Assembly: GCA_002344135.1 (NCBI GenBank)
Contig: DDTO01000008.1
Coordinates: forward strand, 1 to 64,000
Source of the DNA: Chthonomonas sp. UBA2362
GTDB lineage: Bacteria; Armatimonadota; Fimbriimonadia; Fimbriimonadales; Fimbriimonadaceae
DNA length: 64,000 nucleotides
Direction: 5' to 3'
The number at the start of each line of letters is the position of its first letter. Within the stretch, counting starts at the first letter, position 1. The notes under the pieces are model-generated. The model saw nothing but the letters and a program-made list of their open reading frames with translations, was not told where the DNA came from and made no database searches. A program made the translations under genes and the position numbers. Positions 40,831 to 48,682 of the stretch are shown here, in pieces.

Positions 40831-42271
40831 CGAAGCTCTCCTCGACTGGAGCGACGTACAGTTTGACGATCCGCCGCCCGTCGGTGTCTTCGATCGTGAA
40901 GCGATAGCCATCGGTCTCCAGCGTCTCCCCCTTCTGCGGCTGCCGCCCGAAGAGACCGAAGACGTACCCTCCGACGGTGTCGAAGACGTCGCTTTCGAAC
41001 CGGCTCCCGATCTTGTTGTTCAGGTCGTAGATGTTGACCTTGCCGTCGACCAGATAGCCTTGTCCGTTCAGCAGGATCTCAGGTTCTTCGACGTCGTATT
41101 CATCCACGATGTCGCCGACGAGTTCCTCGACGATGTCCTCGATCGTGACGATACCAGCGGTTCCGCCGAACTCGTCCTGGACGACCGCCATCTGGCCACG
41201 GCTGTTCCGAAGCTCCTTCAGCAGTTCGTGTAGGTTCTTGTTTTCTGGGATGAAGAGTGCCGGCCTCATCAGATCGCGCAGGCGAACCTCCTTGCCGTTC
41301 CTGATCAGAGCCATGAGGAGGTCCTTGGCGTGGACGATGCCAACGATCTGGTCGTCGGTTTCCTCATAGACCGGTATTCGCGAGTGTCCCGAGTCTTGGA
41401 TGAGTTGGATCACGGCTTCGGGGTCGCTTTCTACCGGAACGGCGTCCATATCGACGCGCGGGGTCATGACTTCTCGAACGACGGTGTCGGTGAACTCGAA
41501 GACCGAGTGAAGTAGTTCCTTCTCTTCCTCTTCGATCTCACCGGTCTGCTGGGCAGATTCGACGATCTGCTTGATCTCTTCTTCGGCCTGATTCGTGATT
41601 GCGAAGCTGGCCATGCCGCCGAATCGGCGGCTCACGAGGTTGGCGATCGCGGCCAGGCCGGTCGATACCGGACCGAAGAGGGCGGCGAACAAACGAACGA
41701 CCGTCTTGAGCCGGAGAATAGTCCCGATCGGGTGGATCTCGCCGTAACTCTTGGGGATGAGCTCGCCCACCACCACATTGACTGCGGCTACGGGGATCGA
41801 GATGAGGATGTAGGCGAGGATAAGCGGTGCTGCTCCCGCCGGCAGGTTCCACCACTGGCGCAGGACTTCGGCGAGTCCGGGGCTTGGAATGAAGCACAGG
41901 ACAATCATGATAAACCGCATCGTCTGGCTTCCGAGGAAGCAGGCGGCGATATAGCGTCCCTTGTGAGAGAGGAAGTCCTGAAGGACTTGTGCCTTCTTTT
42001 CGTCTTCCTTTTCCATCACCTTCACGTGAGCGGGCCGGAGCAGCTCGATGGCGATCTCTCCGCCGACGAAGACGCCGTTAACGAGGATGCACGCCACGAT
42101 GCCGGCGACGGCAGGCCAAAGAAACCCACCGAACTCGATGGGCTCGATGGCAGTCGGCTCGGCCACGGCGAGCGCGGCGGCGGCCAAGATCACGAGAGTC
42201 AGGAATCCCCGCATCGGCCACCGAGGTTCCGGGTGCCTAGCGGGGGGACGTTCTTTAGGTTTCGGTTTCAT
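40802..42271 (-). CDS. CNNM/CBS-domain transporter (CorC_HlyC family)
   Basis: 489 aa. DUF21 transmembrane domain at the N-terminus (four helices, ILVNGVFVGGEIAIE, SQTMRFIMIVLCF, VVVGELIPKSYGE), then two CBS domains with VMTPRVDMDAVP and SRIPVYEETDDQIVGIVHAKDLL, and a CorC_HlyC cytosolic domain with DEFGGTAGIVTIEDIVEELVGDI. Probably a magnesium or divalent cation exporter. In one operon with pgpH-like, ybeY and dgkA-PAP2 upstream (13 nt) and the FAD oxidase downstream. Confidence 0.95.
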   Translation of the reverse strand: MKPKPKERPPARHPEPRWPMRGFLTLVILAAAALAVAEPTAIEPIEFGGFLWPAVAGIVACILVNGVFVGGEIAIELLRPAHVKVMEKEDEKKAQVLQDFLSHKGRYIAACFLGSQTMRFIMIVLCFIPSPGLAEVLRQWWNLPAGAAPLILAYILISIPVAAVNVVVGELIPKSYGEIHPIGTILRLKTVVRLFAALFGPVSTGLAAIANLVSRRFGGMASFAITNQAEEEIKQIVESAQQTGEIEEEEKELLHSVFEFTDTVVREVMTPRVDMDAVPVESDPEAVIQLIQDSGHSRIPVYEETDDQIVGIVHAKDLLMALIRNGKEVRLRDLMRPALFIPENKNLHELLKELRNSRGQMAVVQDEFGGTAGIVTIEDIVEELVGDIVDEYDVEEPEILLNGQGYLVDGKVNIYDLNNKIGSRFESDVFDTVGGYVFGLFGRQPQKGETLETDGYRFTIEDTDGRRIVKLYVAPVEESFDESGHVLSL

Positions 42272-42284
42272 AGGCGAGTGGTTC

Positions 42285-43001
42285 CTACTGCGGGATCACT
42301 CCGAACAGCAGGATGGCGAGCAGTACGCCGACGGTGGCGCCGAGGGTGAGCTCGAAGATCGAGTGGATCTTGGCCTCCCATCTGCTCTGGGCGATAACGA
42401 CGGCCAACAGGATCGCGATCGCGGAAACGAGAATCTGGTCGGTGAAGAAGAATATCGAGGTCGCGAAGAAGAAACCGAGCGCGGAATGGCCGCTGACGAG
42501 GCCACCCTTGTGGACCTGGCCTCGCTTGCCCAAGCCCTTGCCGATAACGACGACGATGAGGGTGAGCAAAGCGCCGATGCCCAGCCGCCAGTAGGTCGGA
42601 ACTCCCATCGTAGGCGAACTGAGGCTCAGGCGAATGCGCTCCCAGGCGTCGTCCCCGATGGCGATGAGCGCGCCCACCACGATCGCCATGATGGTCGTGA
42701 TAAGTACCGCGCCGGCGGAGATGTCCTTCGCGAACTTGGCCAAGGGGTGATACTGTGGAGACACGAGGTCTACTGTCGCCTCGATCGCACTGTTGAACAT
42801 CTCCGCCACGAGGACGAAGTTGATCATGAACAGCAGGACCAGGATTTCACGGGTCCTCAAGCCGAGCAGCATCGCCCCGAGCACTGTGATGAGAGTCACG
42901 TAAAGGTGAACGCGCATGTGGCGCTGGGTCCGGAACGTGTGGACCAGGCCGTTCATCGCAACGCGGAACGGAGCGACGAGGTCGCGCTGCGTCGCCATCA
43001 T
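42285..43001 (-). CDS. Diacylglycerol kinase (DgkA) fused to PAP2-type phosphatase
   Basis: 238 aa. Residues 1-120 are a DgkA-type undecaprenol/diacylglycerol kinase: EMFNSAIEATVDLVSPQYHP and AKFAKDISAGAVLI with Glu67 and Asn70. Residues 130-238 are a compact PAP2 phosphatase: KGLGKRG, VSGHSA (His172), SRWEAKIHS (His213). The final Asp of the HxxxD motif is Glu217. The fusion would phosphorylate and dephosphorylate the same class of polyprenol lipid in the membrane. Operon partner ybeY overlaps by 4 nt. Confidence 0.9.
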   Translation of the reverse strand: MMATQRDLVAPFRVAMNGLVHTFRTQRHMRVHLYVTLITVLGAMLLGLRTREILVLLFMINFVLVAEMFNSAIEATVDLVSPQYHPLAKFAKDISAGAVLITTIMAIVVGALIAIGDDAWERIRLSLSSPTMGVPTYWRLGIGALLTLIVVVIGKGLGKRGQVHKGGLVSGHSALGFFFATSIFFFTDQILVSAIAILLAVVIAQSRWEAKIHSIFELTLGATVGVLLAILLFGVIPQ

Positions 43002-43480
43002 TCGGTCCCTCCCTCGGGATGAATCGAAGACCAGGCGGGATCGGGCTCCAGCCCCAACGCGGCGGCGGCCTCGTTCATTCTGCGGACCATGTCGTCGCGG
43101 CCAAAGTCGGTCTCATCCTCGAAGCCGAGCAGATGCAGCCCGCCGTGGAGGGCGAGAAAGACGACTTCACGCTCGAGCGGGATGCCCCGCTCGCCGGCCT
43201 GCCTCTCGGCGTAGGGTACCGAGATCGCGAGATCTCCCAGTGGCGCTCCCGGCATCTCCGGCCCGGGAAACGTGAGGACGTCGGTGGCTTCATCTTGCCC
43301 CCTATATTGTCGGTTGAGATCGCGAATTCTCTCATCCGTGGTGAGGAGGACCGATATCTCCGACGGCGGCCGGCCGTAGGTGAGAAGCAGGTGATCAAGC
43401 GCCATGCGGATGAGTGCCTGAGGAAGGCGGCGGGAGGAGTTGTTCGAGATCGTGATCCGGTTCCGTCGAAGAGGTCTCAT
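42998..43480 (-). CDS. ybeY: Endoribonuclease YbeY (16S rRNA maturation)
   Basis: 160 aa. ITISNNSSRRLPQALIRMALDHLL is the expected N-terminus; DVLTFPGPE and the metal motif LALHGGLHLLGFED follow. The zinc site has His112 and His116, but the third ligand, His in most YbeY (HxxxHxxxxxH), is Asp122 here. The first 86 nt overlap the end of the upstream HD-domain gene in another frame; the N-terminus is too well conserved to be moved. Its stop overlaps the next gene. Confidence 0.93.
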   Translation of the reverse strand: MRPLRRNRITISNNSSRRLPQALIRMALDHLLLTYGRPPSEISVLLTTDERIRDLNRQYRGQDEATDVLTFPGPEMPGAPLGDLAISVPYAERQAGERGIPLEREVVFLALHGGLHLLGFEDETDFGRDDMVRRMNEAAAALGLEPDPAWSSIHPEGGTE

Positions 43481-44930
43481 CGCTCTCGCCCACCGAATAG
43501 ACGACTCGCTCGTGGCGAATTGCGCAGAGCGACCTCAAGAATGACTCCTTGATGAGGCTCAATTCGCGCAGGGTCAGGTCGGACTCGTCGAGCTGACCGT
43601 CTGCGCGACGGTCCTCGATCGCTTTGCCCACGGACTCTTCCAATCGGTCGCTCTCGCCCCGCCCGATCGTGCGCGCGATTGCCTCCACGGCATCGGCCAA
43701 ATGGAGGATGGCGGTCTCCCGGCTCTGCGGCTTGGGACCGGGATAACGGAACTGTCGCTCTAGCGTGGGGTCGCCTTCGGCGAAGCCGTGCTGCTCGAGC
43801 GCTTTGCCATAGAAAAATCCGATGCGCATCGTGCCGTGATGTTCCGCGATCCCGTCTCGGATAGGCTGCGGAAGCCGATGCCGTTTCGCCATTTCGAGGC
43901 CGTCTTCGACGTGGGAGCGAATGATCGCCGCGCTGATCGAAGGAGACAAGTCGTCGTGAGGGTTGTCGCCGGCCATCTGATTCTCGATGAACATCGAGGG
44001 GCGAGATGTTTTGCCGACGTCGTGGAAGTACGCCATCGCTCGGCAGAGCACCGGGTTCGCTCCGATCGTGCGGGCTGCGTTTTCGGCGAGGTTGCCCACC
44101 ATGACGGAATGCGCGTAGGTTCCGGGTGCGCGGAGACAAAGGTCCTTCAGCAGCGGATGATCGGGGCTGCAGAGTTCCAGGAGCGACCAGTCGGAGGAGA
44201 GGTCGAACAAGCGCTCCAGCATCGCCACTGCAAGCCAGAAGATCGATGTCGCTCCGATCGCCGCCACCGCCGCCCAACCCGCGCTCTCGAGCACGATGCG
44301 GGCCTGCGAAGTCGAAAGAGCGGTGACGCAAACCGCGATCACCGCCATGGTGAGCACCATCACGCTCGTTGCCCGAACGAGGTCGGCCCGATGTTTGAGC
44401 GGATTCACTGCGTGGGCGCCTACCAAGCCGGCCAGCCATGAGGCGGTCAGCGTCTCCACCGGCAGTACCCCGCTCACCCCCAGCAACAGCGCCGAAACCG
44501 TCAAGGCGAAGACCGAAATCGTCGGGCTGAGCAGAGCGGAGACGAGCATCGCCTGGGCAACGAGCGGCGCCGTCATCAGGAAACCGACCCCGAGCAGGAC
44601 CTTCGCCTCCAAGGAAAGGGTCATTACTTGGGTGCCGGCGACCGCCAGGAATGCCGTGACCCAGACGATCCGTTCGGCCGAGCGCGCGGTGGAAGCGCTC
44701 GGAAGCGTGTGGCGCAAGTGGAATCGCACCATGAGCATGGCCGCAATGCTGACCAGCACCATCGCGGTGAGGGCGAGGCGATCGTAAGGCGGGAATCGAT
44801 GGACGAGAAGCAGAAACGCCATCGCCACGCAACCGAGCCCCACCAGGGCAAAGTGGCCCGTTTGGATGATCCAGCCTCGAGAGGCGGGCTTGGAGTTCGG
44901 ACTGAAAGCTTGACGAGCGTCGTCGATCAT
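43395..44930 (-). CDS. 7TM-HD phosphohydrolase, PgpH-like without the extracellular domain
   Basis: 511 aa. Six or seven transmembrane helices (residues 25-240), then an HD domain with THYAHSVMVGNLAE-like sequence (TYAHSVMVGNLAENAARTIG, His274) and YFHDVGK (His303-Asp304), EDGLEMAKRHRLPQPI, ending EHHGTMRIGFFYG. PgpH hydrolyses c-di-AMP; here the large 7TMR-HDED external domain is missing, so it may be a truncated relative. Head of the operon pgpH-ybeY-dgkA-PAP2. Its end overlaps ybeY by 86 nt. Confidence 0.88.
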   Translation of the reverse strand: MIDDARQAFSPNSKPASRGWIIQTGHFALVGLGCVAMAFLLLVHRFPPYDRLALTAMVLVSIAAMLMVRFHLRHTLPSASTARSAERIVWVTAFLAVAGTQVMTLSLEAKVLLGVGFLMTAPLVAQAMLVSALLSPTISVFALTVSALLLGVSGVLPVETLTASWLAGLVGAHAVNPLKHRADLVRATSVMVLTMAVIAVCVTALSTSQARIVLESAGWAAVAAIGATSIFWLAVAMLERLFDLSSDWSLLELCSPDHPLLKDLCLRAPGTYAHSVMVGNLAENAARTIGANPVLCRAMAYFHDVGKTSRPSMFIENQMAGDNPHDDLSPSISAAIIRSHVEDGLEMAKRHRLPQPIRDGIAEHHGTMRIGFFYGKALEQHGFAEGDPTLERQFRYPGPKPQSRETAILHLADAVEAIARTIGRGESDRLEESVGKAIEDRRADGQLDESDLTLRELSLIKESFLRSLCAIRHERVVYSVGESDETSSTEPDHDLEQLLPPPSSGTHPHGA

Positions 44931-45011
44931 GGCCGGTTTCGATTAGGCCCGGGGGCCGTTTTCGAACCAAATCACGGACGGAAAGATGAGCGAAACAGTC
45001 GCGATCGTACG

Positions 45012-45182
45012 CTACTGCCGACTGACGCGGCGGCGGCGCTGTCGACGGCGCTTCTCGCTCGGTTTCTCGTAATGCGAATGCTCCTTCAGCTCACGCAGTA
45101 GTCCGCTCTGCTGCAGCTTCAAATTGAAGCGCTTCAGAGCGCTATCGATGGACTCATTCGGTTGGACGACGACTTGAATCAA
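45012..45182 (-). CDS. rpsU: 30S ribosomal protein S21
   Basis: 56 aa from a TTG. IQVVVQPNESIDSALKRFNL is typical of S21, followed by LKEHSHYEKPSEKRRRQRRR with the basic C-terminus. The TTG at 45182 is chosen because AAGGAGA lies 8 nt upstream; longer reads from 45314 are not protein-like. Promoter TATTAT upstream is shared with the divergent thioesterase gene. Confidence 0.93.
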   Translation of the reverse strand: MIQVVVQPNESIDSALKRFNLKLQQSGLLRELKEHSHYEKPSEKRRRQRRRRVSRQ

Positions 45183-45206
45183 ATCTACGCTTCTCCTTGG
45201 ACGAGC

Positions 45207-45213
45207 GATAATA
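45207..45213. promoter_or_regulatory. Shared -10 region of rpsU and the thioesterase gene
   Basis: The same bases read GATAAT on the plus strand (45207-45212) and TATTAT on the minus strand (45213-45208), so two divergent promoters overlap almost completely. No good -35 on either side. Confidence 0.45.
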
Positions 45214-45242
45214 CCCGATTCCCCGCCGGCGCCGACGCCACA

Positions 45243-45689
45243 ATGGAACCCATGACCCCGGTGACCGAGGAACAGATCAGAGTTCGCTATGGAGAGACCG
45301 ACCAGATGGGGCACGCGTATTATGCCAACTACCTCCTTTGGTTCGAGCAGGCGCGGGGGGCTGCGTGTCGCGATCGTGGGTTTACTTACAAGAGCCTTGA
45401 GGAAGTGGGCTACAAGCTGCCGGTCGTCGAAGTCTTCGTCAAGTATCGGGACGAGGTGAAGTACGACGATCTCATCGCGGTTCGCGTCTGGATCGCCGAA
45501 GTTCGCCGTGCGTCGGTCCAGTTTCGTTACGAAGTCGTCAACCTAACACGCGGTGGCAAACTTTGTACGGAAGGCCACACCTGGCACGTGTTGATCGGCC
45601 CCGAGCGAAAGGCCGTCTCCATTCCCGCTGAGATTCGTGCGATGCTGGACCGAGACCCGACAGATTGGGAGACGCTCGAAGGCCCCTAG
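45243..45689 (+). CDS. Acyl-CoA thioesterase, 4-hydroxybenzoyl-CoA type (YbgC-like)
   Basis: 148 aa, hot-dog fold. IRVRYGETDQMGHAYYANYLLWFEQAR carries the catalytic Asp in TDQMGH. The conserved YKLPVVEVFVKYRDEVKYDD strand follows. Releases CoA from small or aromatic acyl-CoA; a role with the Tol-Pal system is common for YbgC, but no tol genes are here. ATG at 45243 (MEPMTPVTEE) chosen. It shares its last 4 nt with the convergent asnS gene. Confidence 0.93.
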   Translation: MEPMTPVTEEQIRVRYGETDQMGHAYYANYLLWFEQARGAACRDRGFTYKSLEEVGYKLPVVEVFVKYRDEVKYDDLIAVRVWIAEVRRASVQFRYEVVNLTRGGKLCTEGHTWHVLIGPERKAVSIPAEIRAMLDRDPTDWETLEGP

Positions 45690-47089
45690 AACTCCGCCGA
45701 GCCGGGAGTGCGATGGAAGGGGATCACGTCCCGGATGTTCTTCATTCCCGTCACGTACATCAGCATTCGTTCGAAGCCTAGCCCGAAGCCCGAATGAGGG
45801 ACCGAACCGAAGCGCCGAAGGTCGAGATACCACCAGTAGGCCTCCAAAGGCAGACCCATCTCGACGATGCGCTTTTCCAGGACATCGTATCGCTCTTCGC
45901 GCTGCGAGCCACCGATAATCTCCCCGATGCGCGGGGCGAGTACGTCCATCGCCCGCACCGTCTTGCCGTCCTCGTTCTGACGCATGTAAAAGGCCTTGAT
46001 GTCCTTCGGATAATCGGTCAGAATTACCGGCCGGCCCACGTCGATTTCCGTCAGCCACCGCTCGTGTTCGCTCTGCAGGTCGCTGCCCCAAAAGACCGGA
46101 AACTCGAAGGGTTCGCCGGACTTCGCGAGCCGGTCGACCGCCTCGGTGTAGGTCATTCGCTCGAATCCGGAGTTCACCACATGGTGAAGCGTCGACAGTA
46201 GGTCGGGCTCGATGCGTTGGTTGAAGAATTCGAGGTCGGCCGAACAGTTGTCGAGGAGGTCTTGAATGACTTCCTTGAGAAACTCCTCGGCGAGGTTCAT
46301 GTTGCCTTCCAGCGAGCAGAATGCCATCTCGGGCTCGATCATCCAGAACTCGGCGAGATGCCGGCTCGTGCCGCTGTTCTCCGCGCGGAAGGTCGGCCCG
46401 AACGTGTAGACGTTGGTCATCCCCAGGGCGAGCGTCTCGGCGTCGAGCTGCCCGCTCACCGTGAGGTAAGCCGGCTTGCCGAAGAAGTCCTCACTGAACT
46501 CCATCGCGCGAAGCGCCGCCTTGGCCTCGGGACCGTGCCCCTGTGCATCGAGGAGTGTGGTGACCGCGAACATCGCTCCTGCCCCCTCGCAGTCGCTGGC
46601 GGTGATGATCGGCGTGTGGATGTTGTGGAAGCCGCGGTCGATGAAGAACTTGTGGATCGCATACGCGCACCGGCTGCGGACCCGGAAGACCGCCCCAAAG
46701 GTGTTGCCCCGCGCGCGAAGGTGGGCGATCTCGCGGAGGAACTCGAACGAGGCGCCCTTTTTTTGCAGCGGATAGTGGGCGGGGTCGGCCTCGCCATAGA
46801 CTTCGACAGAGTGGGCCTTGAACTCGGTCTCCTGTCCCTCTCCCGGCGATTCGACGATATCCCCGTCGAATCGGACGCTTGCCCCGGTCGTGATCCGCTT
46901 CAGGGTCTCTTCGGGAATCGTCCCTGCTTCGATGACGACTTGGAGGTCCTTAAAGCAAGAGCCGTCGGCGATCTGCACGAAGCTGACGCCCTTGCTATCG
47001 CGCCGGGTTTTCACCCATCCGTAAGCCGTGGCGGGGTTTCCGGGTGGAAGGTCGAAGAGGTCGCGAATGTAGGTGCGGCGGTAGTCCAT
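45686..47089 (-). CDS. asnS: Asparaginyl-tRNA synthetase
   Basis: 467 aa, class II. OB anticodon domain at the start with GWVKTRRDSKGVSFVQIADGS, then the catalytic domain with motif 2 TFGPTFRAENSGTSRHLAEFWMIEPEMAF and motif 3 SGFGLGFERMLMYVTG. Asn specificity follows the AsnRS-type DLRRFGSVPHSGFG. ATG at 47089 has TACACT 10 nt upstream. Presence of AsnRS means GatB at 58.7 kb is needed mainly for Gln-tRNA. Confidence 0.96.
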   Translation of the reverse strand: MDYRRTYIRDLFDLPPGNPATAYGWVKTRRDSKGVSFVQIADGSCFKDLQVVIEAGTIPEETLKRITTGASVRFDGDIVESPGEGQETEFKAHSVEVYGEADPAHYPLQKKGASFEFLREIAHLRARGNTFGAVFRVRSRCAYAIHKFFIDRGFHNIHTPIITASDCEGAGAMFAVTTLLDAQGHGPEAKAALRAMEFSEDFFGKPAYLTVSGQLDAETLALGMTNVYTFGPTFRAENSGTSRHLAEFWMIEPEMAFCSLEGNMNLAEEFLKEVIQDLLDNCSADLEFFNQRIEPDLLSTLHHVVNSGFERMTYTEAVDRLAKSGEPFEFPVFWGSDLQSEHERWLTEIDVGRPVILTDYPKDIKAFYMRQNEDGKTVRAMDVLAPRIGEIIGGSQREERYDVLEKRIVEMGLPLEAYWWYLDLRRFGSVPHSGFGLGFERMLMYVTGMKNIRDVIPFHRTPGSAEF

Positions 47090-47160
47090 CGGCGCAGAGA
47101 GTGTACCGGCTGCTTTCGCCTGGTTCGCGCAATCGGACCCTGCGCAAGGATGCAGCCGGA

Positions 47161-48414
47161 CTACTGCGGAGGCGTCCTCCGCGAAACGAGCGGCGCGTGC
47201 CCAGCAAGCCAGGCCTTGCACTCTTGGGCGCCTAGGCGATCGCCGACCGATTCGAAGGCTGTAAGGGCGTCGTTCATCGAAGTTCGCGCCGCGGCGCGCT
47301 GCCCGGCTGCCCACTGGACAGTTCCAATCTGTCGCAAGGTCGTGGCCCGCCAGCGGGGATGGGCACGTTTGGTCCACTCGTTCAGGCACTCTTCCAGCAC
47401 TTTCAGCGCCGCTTCGTGGTCCCCTTCGTCGCTCAGCAGCATGGCTCTTCTCGCACGAATGTCCGTATGCATCGCCTCGTCAGGACGGTCCCGAATCGCG
47501 TGGGAGGCGGCATCGAAGTACGCGCGCGCACGTTCAAGATCGCCTTGTCTGGCAGCGAACGAGCCCAGTTCGCGTGCGGCCTCGGCAATTCCGCCCGGGT
47601 CACCGACTTCGATCATGTCCTGATAGGCAGCCTCCAAGTGCGATCGGGCATCCTCGTACCGTGCCAACTTCTGTTCCGCCATCGCGAGGGCGATGAGCAG
47701 CGAGGCACGAGCCCAGGTCTCCTCGAATTGCGTCCGGAAGGTAAGCGCGGTCTCGTATCGTGCGGTCGCTCCCTCCAGGTCTCCTTGTGCCGCCAAAATC
47801 TCGCCTTCGACCCGGATCGCTTCGGACATGGTGTTCGGATCGGTATTGTCGAACGCCAAACGGTAGGCATTCTTCACGAGGTTCCGAGCCGACTCGTATT
47901 CCGCTCGGTGGTAGGCCGCCCGCGTGACCGCTAGCGCTTTGACCTGGGGACGCTCCTCGTAAGGGAGATCAGGCACCGGCGGCCGGAACGTCAGCAGTCC
48001 CATGATCGTCAAGGCCGCGCTTGCCAGAACGACTCCCACAACCAGTTTCCTCGGCCGGCGGAGACTCTGCTCCGCCGGGCTCGTCACGTCCGTCGAGCCG
48101 GGAGGTTCTGCCTGCGCGACGTTGGGCACTAGCGCAGCTATAGAAGTCGGCAGCGGCTCGCAATACTCGTCGCGCCACTCGAGGCCGAGGCTCGCAAGGG
48201 CGCGGATAAGGGCGGCTCGATCGTTGCCCTTTCGCCCGAGAATGCGCTTGGCCGTACTGGTCGAGACGCCGAGCAGGGCCGCTCGCACCGGCCAGGTTAG
48301 GCGCTCATCGAGTTCGGTGCTTTGCCAGTCGTCAACGAGGCGACGCTGCACCAAGACCAGTGCCTCAGCGGTCAGGCGTACGGCGCGCTGACGTCGGTTC
48401 GTGTCTCTCCCCAT
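47161..48414 (-). CDS. HTH - transmembrane - TPR protein
   Basis: 417 aa. The N-terminus resembles a DNA-binding helix-turn-helix (LTWPVRAALLGVSTSTAKRIL, about 38-58). One transmembrane helix (KLVVGVVLASAALTIMGLLTF, about 123-143). The outer part holds about six TPR-like units, e.g. AIRVEGEILAAQGDLEGATARYETAL and ARYEDARSHLEAAYQ. It could be a membrane-tethered regulator with an outside sensor; not recognised as a known family. GGAG lies 8 nt before the ATG. Confidence 0.72.
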   Translation of the reverse strand: MGRDTNRRQRAVRLTAEALVLVQRRLVDDWQSTELDERLTWPVRAALLGVSTSTAKRILGRKGNDRAALIRALASLGLEWRDEYCEPLPTSIAALVPNVAQAEPPGSTDVTSPAEQSLRRPRKLVVGVVLASAALTIMGLLTFRPPVPDLPYEERPQVKALAVTRAAYHRAEYESARNLVKNAYRLAFDNTDPNTMSEAIRVEGEILAAQGDLEGATARYETALTFRTQFEETWARASLLIALAMAEQKLARYEDARSHLEAAYQDMIEVGDPGGIAEAARELGSFAARQGDLERARAYFDAASHAIRDRPDEAMHTDIRARRAMLLSDEGDHEAALKVLEECLNEWTKRAHPRWRATTLRQIGTVQWAAGQRAAARTSMNDALTAFESVGDRLGAQECKAWLAGHAPLVSRRTPPQ

Positions 48415-48682
48415 AGCCGATCTCCGATATCTTACAACAGCCCGACATCAAGGGCAACAGAGTGCATTGGCAAAGGTGACTTTGCTTTTGGCCAAGACAA
48501 GAAACTTTGCAACAAATCGGCGAGAAAGTCGTTAAGTCGACTTATCTGGACCGGATCATCGAGCACCGCCCTGTATCTTCGGAGTGCGTCGCTCAGCGAG
48601 GACCAGCGCCATGGCGCGGTGCTCACGGCACCTCGAAAGGGAAGCCAGAACGCCGCATTTTTCTTTGGAGGAATTTCTCATC

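Noticed and set aside
46217..47623. 468-aa plus-strand frame opposite asnS
   Set aside because: Antisense shadow of a well-conserved synthetase.
48432..48626. 64-aa minus-strand frame in the 268-nt gap before the glycine-rich gene
   Set aside because: No start signal or family; the gap more likely holds a promoter and an inverted repeat CAAAG-GTGA-CTTTG at 48471-48484.
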